This document shows, piece by piece, positions 51,302-59,717 of a stretch of DNA of 64,000 bases. The DNA is from an uncultured Kiloniellaceae bacterium. GTDB lineage: Bacteria > Pseudomonadota > Alphaproteobacteria > Kiloniellales > Kiloniellaceae. The notes under the pieces were generated by a model that saw nothing but the letters and a program-made list of their open reading frames with translations, was not told where the DNA came from and ran no database searches. Made by a program: the position numbers and the translations under genes. Positions within the stretch are counted from its first letter, which is position 1. Each line of letters starts with the position of its first letter. The stretch lies in NCBI GenBank assembly GCA_947493695.1, contig CANLSF010000003.1, positions 1 to 64,000 on the forward strand. Direction: 5' to 3'.

Positions 51302-51327
51302 ACCGCCAGCTCACTGGCGGTTTTTTT
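51302..51327 (+). terminator. Attenuator terminator before DAHP synthase
   Basis: ACCGCCAG (51302-51309) and CTGGCGGT (51314-51321) form a perfect 8-bp stem with a CTCA loop, followed by seven T. It stands between the aromatic leader peptide and the DAHP synthase start, so it can only act as a conditional terminator of that gene. GGCGG at 51245-51249, within the second half of the leader peptide, could pair with CCGCC of the 5' arm as the antiterminator. Confidence 0.85.
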
Positions 51328-51363
51328 GTTTCCGCCGGGAGCCAGAGATAAGGACCCCGAACG

Positions 51364-52422
51364 ATGCAAGAAACAACCGACGATCTGCGAATTAAAGAAA
51401 TCACCGAATTGGTCTCACCCGAGGCCCTGCTGAAGGAAATTCCCCTGACACCGGCGGCCGCGCAGACGGTCCAGGGGACGCGCAGTGCGATTCAACGCAT
51501 TCTCAAAGCTCAGGACGACCGCCTGGTGGTCGTGGTCGGGCCCTGTTCCATCCACGATCCCGAGGCAGCCCTGGACTATGCCAATCGTCTGGCCACCCTG
51601 CGCCGGGACCTCGCGGGTAGTCTGGAAGTTGTCATGCGGGTCTACTTCGAGAAACCCCGGACCACCGTCGGCTGGAAAGGCCTGATCAACGACCCCCATC
51701 TCGACGGGTCATTCGATATCAACAAGGGACTGACCACCGCGCGGCGTTTACTGGCACAGATCAACGAGTTGGGGGTTCCGGTCGGCTGCGAGTTTCTGGA
51801 TACAACCGTGCCGCAGTACATTTCCGATCAGGTCGGCTGGGCCGCGATCGGCGCGAGGACGACGGAAAGCCAGATCCATCGGGAGCTAGCGTCCGGCCTC
51901 TCCTGCCCTGTCGGCTTCAAGAACGGCACTTCGGGTGATGTGAAGATTGCCCTCGACGCTGTGCAGTCGGCGGCTCACCCGCACCACTTCATGGCCGTAA
52001 CCAAGAGTGGACGTTGCGCCATTGCCGCGACCGCAGGCAACGAAGACTGCCATGTCATTCTGCGCGGCGGCACGGCACCGAACTATGACGCAGCCTCCGT
52101 CGATGCGGCCTGTCAGGCAGCGGAAGCCGTCGGCCTGCGCGGTTGCGTCATGATCGACACCAGCCACGCCAACAGTGCCAAGAAGCCCGAGAATCAGCCT
52201 CTAGTCGCCGCAGACATCGCCGGACAGATCGCTGACGGCGAGCAGCGTATTCTGGGATTGCTGATCGAGAGCCATCTGGTCGCCGGACGTCAGGACCTCT
52301 CCAACACGCCCCTTGCCTACGGTCAATCGGTGACAGATGGCTGTATCGACTGGGCCAGCACCGTCCAGGTGCTCTATGGTTTGGCTGAAGCGGTCGCTGG
52401 GCGGCGGAAAGTCGCAGCTTGA
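51364..52422 (+). CDS. 3-deoxy-7-phosphoheptulonate synthase (DAHP synthase, class I alpha)
   Basis: First enzyme of the shikimate pathway: condenses phosphoenolpyruvate and erythrose 4-phosphate. The 352-residue protein matches AroF/AroG/AroH of E. coli, with VVVGPCSIHDPEAALDYA, MRVYFEKPRTTVGWKGLINDP, ARTTESQIHRELASG and VMIDTSHANSAKKPENQ. Which amino acid inhibits it cannot be read from the sequence. The leader peptide upstream contains Phe, Tyr and Trp codons, so expression probably responds to all three. AGGA lies nine bases before the ATG. Confidence 0.93.
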   Translation: MQETTDDLRIKEITELVSPEALLKEIPLTPAAAQTVQGTRSAIQRILKAQDDRLVVVVGPCSIHDPEAALDYANRLATLRRDLAGSLEVVMRVYFEKPRTTVGWKGLINDPHLDGSFDINKGLTTARRLLAQINELGVPVGCEFLDTTVPQYISDQVGWAAIGARTTESQIHRELASGLSCPVGFKNGTSGDVKIALDAVQSAAHPHHFMAVTKSGRCAIAATAGNEDCHVILRGGTAPNYDAASVDAACQAAEAVGLRGCVMIDTSHANSAKKPENQPLVAADIAGQIADGEQRILGLLIESHLVAGRQDLSNTPLAYGQSVTDGCIDWASTVQVLYGLAEAVAGRRKVAA

Positions 52423-52490
52423 GGCTGCAAGAAAGTGGCCTCTGGAGACGCGAGATAAGAGAACGTCGGCCTTGTGTTCGGAGCTGAAGC

Positions 52491-52521
52491 AAAGGGGGCC
52501 GCTCCACAGCGGAGCGGCCCC
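52491..52521 (-). terminator. GC-rich hairpin terminator after the GNAT gene
   Basis: GGGGCCGCTCC (52495-52505) pairs perfectly over 11 bp with GGAGCGGCCCC (52511-52521), loop five bases. On the minus strand a short T-run follows. It lies 13 bp past the GNAT stop and between convergent genes, so it may also stop plus-strand transcription from DAHP synthase. Confidence 0.75.
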
Positions 52522-52533
52522 GAAGAATTGCCC

Positions 52534-52962
52534 TTATCCAGCAGGCATCGCCATCTTCACAGCCACATGGCCTGAGGGTCCGTGGCAGTACTCCTCTTCC
52601 GACACGAAGCCATAGCGTTCGTAGAAAGCCCGTCCCGAGGTGTTTTCCTTGAACACCTCAACTTGCAGCGAGCCTTTAAGGGCCACGGCGTGATCCACTA
52701 GGGCTCTGCCGAAACCCTTCCTGTGCCGCGATGGATGCAGGAAGAGACCGCCAATTTCATTTCCCACAAGGGCGATGAAACCAACCGCTTGTCCCGCGTC
52801 TTCCAACACCCAGGTTTCGGCGTTCGGGAGATAAAGCTCACGCATATCCCTCGCCACCTGTGTCACAAATGCTTCCGGAAGAAAGGGATGCGCAAATGCA
52901 TTTGCCTTTTCCCAGATTGCTATCAAAGCATCGGTATCATCTAAAACGTAACGCCTGATCAT
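52534..52962 (-). CDS. GNAT-family N-acetyltransferase
   Basis: A 142-residue acetyltransferase with the acetyl-CoA motif IGGLFLHPSRHRKGFGRALVDHAV and the C-terminal GRAFYERYGFVSEEEY. It resembles the YjaB/YiaC type of single-domain GNAT proteins. The acceptor is unknown. It lies four bases after rsgA and is likely co-transcribed with it. Confidence 0.86.
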   Translation of the reverse strand: MIRRYVLDDTDALIAIWEKANAFAHPFLPEAFVTQVARDMRELYLPNAETWVLEDAGQAVGFIALVGNEIGGLFLHPSRHRKGFGRALVDHAVALKGSLQVEVFKENTSGRAFYERYGFVSEEEYCHGPSGHVAVKMAMPAG

Positions 52963-52966
52963 CGTC

Positions 52967-54043
52967 TTACTTTCTGCTTTGCTTTTGAATCATGCGAATG
53001 GTCTTGCCAAGGCTTCTAGCCTTCGATTTTTTCTCGGCAAGGGTCGCTGAATTGTGCCGTTCTTCCCGGGCCAGCTTGCGCCATCGCGCCAATCGCCCTG
53101 TATCGACCTCACCACGCTCCAGGGCAGCAAGTATGGCGCAGCCAGGTTCGGTTTCATGCTGACAGTCGCTGAAACGGCAATGCCGCGACAGGGAATGAAT
53201 GTCAGCGAAAACACCCGCGACCCCGGCTTCGGCGTCCGTTAACTGAAGCTCCCGCATCCCTGGTGTGTCCAGTACTGCGCAGCCATCGGGTAGAATATGA
53301 AGCTGCCGATGAGTGGTGGTGTGCCGTCCTTTGCTGTCATCTTCACGAATAGCCTGCGTCGTGACAGTGCCGTTATCCGACAGGGCGTTGACCAATGTGG
53401 ACTTCCCGACACCCGACGATCCCATGAAGGCGACCGTCTGGCCGGGCCTGCACCATTCCGCCAGCCTCACCCCCGGCTGCTCGCCGCGCGCATCCAGAAG
53501 CACGGCAGGTACCTTCTCCGAAATACTGCCGGCCCGCTCCAGGTAGCTCTCGGGGTCCGAGCTGAGGTCAGATTTGGTCAGAACGATAACGGGCGTCACC
53601 TCAGCCTCAAAGGCGAGCGCCAGATAGCGCTCCAGGCGGGCGACGTTGAAGTCCTGATTGCAGGAAGACACGATAAAGGCCGTATCGACATTTGCCGCGA
53701 TCAACTGAGTTTGCCTGCCGGTCCCGGGTGCGCGGCGCTTGAAGAGACTGCTGCGTGTCAGAAGCCTGCTCGAAGCAGTCCGTTCACGATCAAACAGCAA
53801 CCAGTCCCCGATGGTCACATCAGAGCGTGGCGGGATGGTTTCATCCAGGCCGTCGCCCTGCACGCAAAGTCCGCCACGATGCACTTCAGTTACACGGACC
53901 GGAGGCTTAAGAGCCAATTCCTCCAGACTGATTTGCTGAGAAAAATAGGACCGCCAGCCAAGCATCTCGAGGGCTGTCAGCGCAGGTCTTTGCGAGCCGC
54001 CAGGCGAAGCCGACGGTAAAAATTGGGAATAGTCCCGTGTCAT
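52967..54043 (-). CDS. rsgA: Small ribosomal subunit biogenesis GTPase RsgA
   Basis: A 358-residue circularly permuted GTPase that helps mature the 30S subunit. An OB-fold occupies about 45-110; the GTPase motifs come in permuted order, NKxD-type LTKSDL, then P-loop GSSGVGKSTLVN, then DTPGMREL. The C-terminal zinc knuckle is HCRFSDCQHETEPGC. This is the longer RsgA variant with an N-terminal extension. The gene upstream on this strand is absent; the divergent neighbour is the exporter leader region. Confidence 0.92.
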   Translation of the reverse strand: MTRDYSQFLPSASPGGSQRPALTALEMLGWRSYFSQQISLEELALKPPVRVTEVHRGGLCVQGDGLDETIPPRSDVTIGDWLLFDRERTASSRLLTRSSLFKRRAPGTGRQTQLIAANVDTAFIVSSCNQDFNVARLERYLALAFEAEVTPVIVLTKSDLSSDPESYLERAGSISEKVPAVLLDARGEQPGVRLAEWCRPGQTVAFMGSSGVGKSTLVNALSDNGTVTTQAIREDDSKGRHTTTHRQLHILPDGCAVLDTPGMRELQLTDAEAGVAGVFADIHSLSRHCRFSDCQHETEPGCAILAALERGEVDTGRLARWRKLAREERHNSATLAEKKSKARSLGKTIRMIQKQSRK

Positions 54044-54238
54044 TGGGATTGTCTTTCATGTTCCGGCTGCAGGCATAGCCTGCGCCAAAGGTGTCATAAT
54101 GTATGAAATCGCAAACCTCCGTTCGCTTTCCGCACGGCGGAAAACGGTCACTACGGTTCAGATTTGCTCTGGGAGGGCGCTTTGCCTCCCCACCTTAACG
54201 GGACATGAAATCTCCAGATTGATCGGAAGGAGGTACCA

Positions 54239-54310
54239 CTGACACTGAAAGCTGTCAAACTCATAACCAACGTAGAGAGGGTCCAAGTGAAAGCAGTGGC
54301 GATTTCTTGA
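54239..54310 (+). other. Possible CTG-started 23-residue small frame
   Basis: A perfect Shine-Dalgarno (GGAAGGAGGT) ends four bases before CTG. The frame then runs 23 codons to TGA (TLKAVKLITNVERVQVKAVA...). No ATG, GTG or TTG lies in the right window. It could be a rare CTG-start leader peptide or the decayed start of an old gene. Confidence 0.25.
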
Positions 54311-54366
54311 CGCGGTCGGCAGGCACACATAGGTTGAGAACCTAGTAATTCCTTGGAATCACACTC

Positions 54367-54414
54367 ATGCCCCTCATCGTCGTCCCCGTCAGGAAAAGGC
54401 GCTTGGCCCGGTAA
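54367..54414 (+). CDS. Putative 15-residue leader peptide before drug-exporter gene
   Basis: The frame encodes MPLIVVPVRKRRLAR and stops 24 bases before an intrinsic terminator. The basic tail (RKRRLAR) contains several basic-x-basic triplets of the sort at which macrolides arrest ribosomes, and the hydrophobic start is rich in Ile/Val/Leu. A weak GGA site lies ten bases upstream. Either drug-arrest or branched-chain amino-acid sensing would fit; neither is proven. Confidence 0.45.
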   Translation: MPLIVVPVRKRRLAR

Positions 54415-54438
54415 CGAAGCCAAAGGATCACCCCATGC

Positions 54439-54465
54439 GCCCCCGAAAAACAGGGGGCTTTTTTT
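54439..54465 (+). terminator. Intrinsic terminator between leader peptide and exporter gene
   Basis: GCCCCC (54439-54444) pairs with GGGGGC (54453-54458) around an eight-base A-rich loop and is followed by seven T. It is on the coding strand of the exporter, 40 bp before its start, so it would block the exporter unless relieved. This placement is that of an attenuator. Confidence 0.75.
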
Positions 54466-54505
54466 ATGCGCGTCACCTCGCCCATCGGAAACTAAAGCTC
54501 AACCA

Positions 54506-55720
54506 ATGTTTCAAGCTGCAACATCGCCCCCAAGAATGATCACGCTGGTGCTGTTGACCGCTCTATCGGTGCTGTCGCTGAACATGTTTCTGCCCTCCCT
54601 GCCGGGTATGGCTGCGGATTTCAAGGCAGACTATGCGCTGGTTAATCTCTCCATCGCCGGGTATCTGGCCATCACGGCGGTTCTGCAAGTCATTATGGGC
54701 CCCCTCTCCGACCGCTACGGACGGCGGCCCGTTTTGCTGGCAGGACTGGCGATCTTCGTCGTGGCTTCACTCGGCTGCGCCCTGGCAACAGATGTCTGGG
54801 TGTTTCTGGCCTTCCGGATCCTTCAGGGAGCGATCATCGCCGGAGCCGCTTTATCACGCGCCGTGATCCGGGACATGGTTCCGGCACAGGAAGCGGCCAG
54901 CCTGATGGGGTACGTCAGCATGGCCATGGCAGTCGCCCCCATGTTGGGACCAATGTTCGGAGGCGCCCTGGACGCCATCTTCGGATGGAGAGCGAACTTC
55001 CTGGCTTTCACGGGCCTGGGGGCCATCCTGCTTTTGCTGTGTTGGGCGGATCTGGGGGAAACCAACAAAGATCCTTCGGAGACCTTCGCGCGGCAATTCC
55101 GCAGCTACCCCGAACTTTTCCGGTCACGGCGTTTCTGGGGGTACTCTCTTTGTATGGCTTTCTCGACCGCCGCCTTCTACAGCTTTCTCAGTGGCGCCCC
55201 TCTGGTCGCGCAGACGATGCTCGGGGTCAGCTCGGCGGAACTTGGCCTATACATCGGATCAATCACGGGCGGTTTTTTCTTTGGCAGCTTCCTGTCCGGA
55301 CGTTTCGCGAAACGTCATACCCTGACCGGAATGATGCTCGCAGGGCGGATCGTGGCCTGCAGCGGATTACTGATAGGACTCGCCTTCATTGCAAGCGGGA
55401 CCGTCAATCTGTTCACCCTTTTCGGCGCAACGCTCTGCGTGGGAATCGGCAACGGCCTGACCATGCCCAGCAGCAACGCCGGCGCCCTCTCCGTCCGTCC
55501 GCAGCTCGCAGGCAGCGCGTCTGGTCTTTCGGGGGCTTTGACGGTCGGCGTGGGCGCGATCTTCACCTCGATCACCGGAGCAATCCTGACACCGGAAAAC
55601 GGCGCGGTCGCCCTGGTCGGCATGATGTTGTTTTGCTCAGCGGTCGGACTGTTGGCAGCTTTATCGGTGCGCCAGATTGACCGGCGCGAGGGACTGTTAA
55701 ACACACCTGACCGGATCTGA
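54506..55720 (+). CDS. Bcr/CflA-type MFS drug exporter
   Basis: About 404 residues with 12 hydrophobic segments. The MFS motif A is GPLSDRYGRRPVLLAG, motif C-like glycines lie in MAVAPMLGPMFGGALD, and SSNAGALSVRPQLAGSASGL is typical of the Bcr/CflA branch of the DHA1 family. The ATG at 54506 gives the usual N-terminus; 54536 is an alternative. A longer reading would run through the terminator and is unlikely. Confidence 0.87.
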   Translation: MFQAATSPPRMITLVLLTALSVLSLNMFLPSLPGMAADFKADYALVNLSIAGYLAITAVLQVIMGPLSDRYGRRPVLLAGLAIFVVASLGCALATDVWVFLAFRILQGAIIAGAALSRAVIRDMVPAQEAASLMGYVSMAMAVAPMLGPMFGGALDAIFGWRANFLAFTGLGAILLLLCWADLGETNKDPSETFARQFRSYPELFRSRRFWGYSLCMAFSTAAFYSFLSGAPLVAQTMLGVSSAELGLYIGSITGGFFFGSFLSGRFAKRHTLTGMMLAGRIVACSGLLIGLAFIASGTVNLFTLFGATLCVGIGNGLTMPSSNAGALSVRPQLAGSASGLSGALTVGVGAIFTSITGAILTPENGAVALVGMMLFCSAVGLLAALSVRQIDRREGLLNTPDRI

Positions 55721-55748
55721 TACCGGAGCGCGCCAGGGTGCCAAACCA

Positions 55749-56168
55749 TTATGTCCGGGAAGCCCGTTTTGAGAAATCCTGCGAGGTAACATCAGGAGGG
55801 CAGTTGTCCATGTCGAACAGGAGCTTCCAGTTGCCGTCCCTCGCCTTTCGATAAACCAGCCCGACACGGCCGGTCGTGCCGGCCTCAGCACCATCGGCCA
55901 CGGGCTTGAAATAGAACTTTCCATAGATCAGTGCCATTCCATCCTGCTGGAAAGCCGCTTCTTCCTCGAAAAGCAACGTACCTGTGATCTGAGGGAAAGC
56001 ATGTTCGTAACAGGCTCTGATGGCATCGATGCCACGTATAAGCGGCGTCCGCCCCCCTGCATAGGCGCTGTCAGGATCATAGAGGACCATGAGCGCTTCA
56101 ATATCCTTCGCATTGAACGCGGCCAGCCATAGCGACAGGCATTCGCGCACTTCAGGCAGGTTCTTCAT
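55749..56168 (-). CDS. SnoaL/DUF4440-like NTF2-fold protein
   Basis: About 139 residues with the NTF2-like pattern: LAAFNAKDIEALMVLYDPDSAY, then IRGIDAIRACYEHAF and GKWKLL-like NWKLLFDMDNCPP at the end. The family includes small polyketide-cyclase-like enzymes and stress proteins of unknown role. The ATG at 56168 is preferred over one 84 bases upstream, which only adds unrelated sequence. Confidence 0.8.
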   Translation of the reverse strand: MKNLPEVRECLSLWLAAFNAKDIEALMVLYDPDSAYAGGRTPLIRGIDAIRACYEHAFPQITGTLLFEEEAAFQQDGMALIYGKFYFKPVADGAEAGTTGRVGLVYRKARDGNWKLLFDMDNCPPDVTSQDFSKRASRT

Positions 56169-56454
56169 CAGGTGACTTTCAGAGTGTTTTGGACCAGGCC
56201 TCAGTAACACCGGTAGACAAGTAGCTCTAGCAATCAAAGGACGACAATCCAACGATCAGGCAAGGTTGTTCATTCCGTGCTGGCATCCTGCAGCAATTAG
56301 CTGCAATACTCTGTGTAATTAAATACGGCGACGGGTCGCTATCGCCGCAAGTTGCGATAGAAACCTGATACGCCGAGACAAGAACAGGCGAAATAAAGCA
56401 GTTTGTGTTTACGTTGGCTCAAAAAACGCAAACCGCTGAAATCAGGGGTATTGC

Positions 56455-57906
56455 ATGACCGAAACAGAACACGTGCGCCTGCTCGATAGTTATGATCCGA
56501 ACGAGTTTTACTGCGAGATGCTCGGAAAAGATGCTTCGCTCGCAGCGCATACCAAGCCGGTCCGCTACAAACTGGGGCAGATCCCCGTCAACGAGTTCAG
56601 AGACCGCGCCCACGACGCGGAACTAGAGCTCTATAATTTCGGTATTACCTTCACCGTCTATACCCAGAAAGAGGCTATCGACCGCATTCTGCCGTTCGAT
56701 GTGATCCCACGGATCATCTCGGCAGAAGACTGGGCCTTTATCGAACGCGGGGTCGCTCAGCGGGTGACGGCGCTGAATTGTTTTCTCTGGGATATCTATC
56801 ACGATCAGAAAATCCTGCGCGACGGGATCATTCCCAAGGAACTGGTCCTCGGTAATCCCGGTTACCGGCCCGAGATGGAAGGCCTGAACGTCGCACACAA
56901 GAACTACGTCCATGTGAACGGTACAGATCTGGTACGCGGCGGCGATGGCAAGTTCTATGTTCTCGAAGACAACGCCCGCTCGCCCTCCGGGGTTTCCTAC
57001 GTTGTGGAAAACCGGCATCTGATGCAGCGAATTTTCCCGGATCTCATGAGCAATATCGGCATCCGGTCGGTTTCAAACTATGGCCAGAAGCTGCATGAGG
57101 CTCTGACCGAGATGGCGCCGGAGTCCGTGCTCGACCCGCAGGTGGTTCTGCTTTCTCCCGGCACCTATAACTCTGCTTATTTCGAGCATATTTTCCTGGC
57201 ACGCGAGATGGGTGTGCCGCTGGTTGAAGGTCGGGATCTGGTGGTCGAAAACGACCGCGTCTTCATGAAAACGGTCAATGGCCTGCGGCCAATTCATGTG
57301 ATCTATCGTCGGATCAACGACGACTTCCTGGATCCAACCGTCTTCAATCCAGAGTCAACACTCGGTGCCGCGGGTCTGATGGGCGCGTACCGCAAGGGTA
57401 ATGTGGCACTGGCCAATGCGGTCGGCACGGGCGTTGCGGACGACAAGGCCGTTTATGCCTACATGCCGCGCATCATCAAATACTACCTCGATGAAGACCA
57501 GATAATCGACAATGTCGAAACTCATATCTGCCGGGAAAAAGAAGGCCTGGATTATACGCTGGCCAACCTCGACAAACTGGTCGTGAAGCCGGTAGGCGAA
57601 GCGGGTGGATACGGCATCACTATTGGCCCGCGCGCGTCAGCCGAAGCCCTCGAAGCCTGCCGCAAGGAGCTTCTTGAAGACCCGGCCAACTATATCAGCC
57701 AACCAATGATCAACCTGTCGGTCTGTCCAACATTGGTGGACGAGGGCATCGAGCCGCGCCATGTCGATCTGCGGCCTTTTGCAGTCACCGGAAAATCGAC
57801 CTGGATTCTCCCGGGCGGATTGTCGCGCGTGGCCCTGACCAAAGGATCAATTGTCGTTAACTCGTCCCAAGGTGGCGGATCAAAGGATACCTGGGTTCTT
57901 GAATAA
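56455..57906 (+). CDS. Circularly permuted ATP-grasp type 2 protein
   Basis: A 483-residue protein of the DUF404/DUF407 group, now called circularly permuted ATP-grasp. FYVLEDNARSPSGVSYVVENR and KPVGEAGGYGITIGP carry the nucleotide- and metal-binding residues. Members are found with alpha-E proteins and transglutaminase-like proteases and are thought to make or modify peptides by ATP-dependent ligation. The alpha-E partner follows directly with an eight-base overlap. Confidence 0.9.
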   Translation: MTETEHVRLLDSYDPNEFYCEMLGKDASLAAHTKPVRYKLGQIPVNEFRDRAHDAELELYNFGITFTVYTQKEAIDRILPFDVIPRIISAEDWAFIERGVAQRVTALNCFLWDIYHDQKILRDGIIPKELVLGNPGYRPEMEGLNVAHKNYVHVNGTDLVRGGDGKFYVLEDNARSPSGVSYVVENRHLMQRIFPDLMSNIGIRSVSNYGQKLHEALTEMAPESVLDPQVVLLSPGTYNSAYFEHIFLAREMGVPLVEGRDLVVENDRVFMKTVNGLRPIHVIYRRINDDFLDPTVFNPESTLGAAGLMGAYRKGNVALANAVGTGVADDKAVYAYMPRIIKYYLDEDQIIDNVETHICREKEGLDYTLANLDKLVVKPVGEAGGYGITIGPRASAEALEACRKELLEDPANYISQPMINLSVCPTLVDEGIEPRHVDLRPFAVTGKSTWILPGGLSRVALTKGSIVVNSSQGGGSKDTWVLE

Positions 57907-58858
57907 TCATCTCCTTTCCCGCTATGCCGAAGCGGTCTACTGGCTCGCCCGATATGTCGAGCGGACAGAAAATCTTGCACGTGTGCTCGACGTCAACGAA
58001 ACCTTCAGCCGCGACAGCCGGGGCAGCCAGAACTGGCAATCCATCCTGCAGCTCTATCGGGACGAAGAGAGGTTTGCAGAAACCGGCATGGATGCCAGTG
58101 CGGACAATGTCCTTTATTTCTATGTGCTCGATTCGACCAACCCCTCCTCGATCATATCCTCGATCCAGATGGCGCGGGAGAACGCACGCACCCTGCGACC
58201 GCTGATTTCCACAGAGATGTGGATACAACTGAATATTCTCTACAATCACCTGCGCGCCATGACCCGCGCCAATTTGGCGGAACCGCGTATCGCGCGCCTT
58301 TGCTCCTTTATTAAGGAGGCCTGCCAGAGCCATACAGGCATTACCGAGGGCACCTTTTACCGGGACGAAGGCTGGTACTTTTATCAGCTCGGCCGCTGGA
58401 TCGAGCGTGCGGATCAGACGACCCGTCTGCTGGATGTGAAGTATCACCTGCTGCTGCCGTCCAGCGAGACGATTGGATCGCCGCTGGATGTCAGCCAGTG
58501 GAATTCAGTCCTGCGTTCCACGGCGGGCTATCATGCCTTCAGGAGGGTCCATCCCAGTGGAATGTCTCCAACTGGCGTCGCCGGGTTCCTGCTGTTTCAC
58601 AAGCGGTTCCCCAGATCGGTCCTGGCCTGCATCGCGGAACTGGAAGAGCTCCTGAACGAGCTCAAGTCAACCTATGGCCTGAAGCAGGGTAACGGTGCCC
58701 TTGAGCAGTTGGATGGATTGCGCGGCGGATTGGTCAATCAAACCGCGGATGCGGTTGTAAAAAGCGGTCTGCATGAGTTTCTGGACTGGATCCAGTCCAG
58801 TCTGATCAATGTGCACAACGAGCTGGGTCGGGACTACTTCGGTTACGAAGAAGCATAG
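57899..58858 (+). CDS. Alpha-E domain protein (DUF403)
   Basis: About 319 residues, all-helical, beginning LLSRYAEAVYWLARYVERTENLARVLDV as usual for alpha-E proteins. The TTG at 57899 overlaps the preceding stop and has AAAGGA upstream; a TTG at 57851 is also in frame but would overlap the ATP-grasp gene by 56 bases. It works with the ATP-grasp protein in a widespread pair of unknown product. The transglutaminase-type protease often found third is not present here. Confidence 0.87.
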   Translation: MNNHLLSRYAEAVYWLARYVERTENLARVLDVNETFSRDSRGSQNWQSILQLYRDEERFAETGMDASADNVLYFYVLDSTNPSSIISSIQMARENARTLRPLISTEMWIQLNILYNHLRAMTRANLAEPRIARLCSFIKEACQSHTGITEGTFYRDEGWYFYQLGRWIERADQTTRLLDVKYHLLLPSSETIGSPLDVSQWNSVLRSTAGYHAFRRVHPSGMSPTGVAGFLLFHKRFPRSVLACIAELEELLNELKSTYGLKQGNGALEQLDGLRGGLVNQTADAVVKSGLHEFLDWIQSSLINVHNELGRDYFGYEEA

Positions 58859-58913
58859 AGCATGCGAGAGTGTGATCGCGTTTCATGAGAGTAGTGAAAA
58901 ACGTAAATTGGCC

Positions 58914-58919
58914 TATAAT
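58914..58919 (+). promoter_or_regulatory. Possible -10 element of bpt
   Basis: TATAAT lies 40 bp before the bpt ATG in an AT-rich patch after the alpha-E stop. No convincing -35 box is seen at the right spacing, so this is only a suggestion. Confidence 0.35.
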
Positions 58920-58958
58920 ATATGACTCTATGCAAAAGGCCTCTGTACGAGAGCGTCG

Positions 58959-59717
58959 ATGAAACCTGATAAAAACGCTGCGCGACCGGGTAAATTAGCC
59001 AATCAGTGGCAAGTCCCACCGCAGGTCTACTGTGCGCTGCCTGAGACTCCCTGCCCTTACATTGAAGGACGCTGGGAACGCAAGGTTATGACCGACATTG
59101 CGGGCGCCAACGCCGTCGAACATTACGACCTGCTCTCACGTGCCGGATTCCGCCGCAGTCATTTTTTCTCCTACAGACCGGCGTGCAGCGGCTGCAACGC
59201 CTGTGTGCCGGTCAGAGTCGTTGCGTCAGAGTTTCGGCCCAGTAAATCCCTGAAACGGGTCAAGAGCCGGAACAAAGGACTCCGGATCGTCGAACAGTCC
59301 GCCGTGGCAACACGCGAGCAGTATTCCCTGTTCGACCTCTATCTGACCTCCCGCCACGCGGACGGCGAGATGATCGGAATGCGCTTTGACGACTACAGCG
59401 GTATGATCGAACACACGCGCTTGAACACAAGTGTGGTGGAATTCCGCGAGGACGACGGCCGACTGGTCGCTGCCTGCCTTGTTGACTGGCTCATCGACGG
59501 TCCTTCCGCCGTCTACAGTTTCTTCGATCCAGACCTGGAAGACCGAAGCCTTGGAAGCTACATGGTGCTCTGGCTGATCCAGGCTGCTGTTGAGCGTGGC
59601 TTATCCTATGTTTATCTGGGCTATTGGATCAAAGAATCTCCCAAGATGTCCTATAAAACGCGCTTCCGTCCGATACAGGGTTTTAGCAAACAGGGCTGGG
59701 AAATCCTGTTTGACTAG
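58959..59717 (+). CDS. bpt: Aspartate/glutamate leucyltransferase (Bpt, N-end rule)
   Basis: A 252-residue tRNA-protein transferase of the Ate1/Bpt family, which adds leucine to proteins starting with Asp or Glu and so marks them for ClpSAP degradation. The N-terminal cysteine cluster is YRPACSGCNACVPVRV; the GNAT-like C-terminal domain has VYSFFDPDLEDRSLGSYMVLWLI and YLGYWIKESPKMSYK. Length and motifs fit Bpt of alphaproteobacteria rather than eukaryotic Ate1. Confidence 0.93.
   Translation: MKPDKNAARPGKLANQWQVPPQVYCALPETPCPYIEGRWERKVMTDIAGANAVEHYDLLSRAGFRRSHFFSYRPACSGCNACVPVRVVASEFRPSKSLKRVKSRNKGLRIVEQSAVATREQYSLFDLYLTSRHADGEMIGMRFDDYSGMIEHTRLNTSVVEFREDDGRLVAACLVDWLIDGPSAVYSFFDPDLEDRSLGSYMVLWLIQAAVERGLSYVYLGYWIKESPKMSYKTRFRPIQGFSKQGWEILFD

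Larger units (their letters stand above)
54044..54505 (+). promoter_or_regulatory. Long structured leader region upstream of the MFS exporter
   Basis: This 460 bp gap holds several ordered elements on the plus strand. There is a hairpin TTTCCGC-ACG-GCGGAAA (54127-54143), a GGGAGG/CCTCCC stem near 54171-54190, a perfect Shine-Dalgarno GGAAGGAGGT (54225-54234) before a CTG-started small frame, and a hairpin TAGGTT-GAG-AACCTA near 54330-54344. A 15-codon leader frame and a terminator follow. The order resembles an inducible leader rather than neutral spacer. Confidence 0.5.

Noticed and set aside
54310..54360. tRNA-like appearance (hairpin with AGGTTGAGAACCT)
   Set aside because: Only one stem is present; there is no cloverleaf and no TPsiC arm.
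54151..54423. Minus-strand 90-codon frame in the exporter leader region
   Set aside because: No family or ribosome site; it covers plus-strand elements (leader frame, hairpins) that explain the sequence better.
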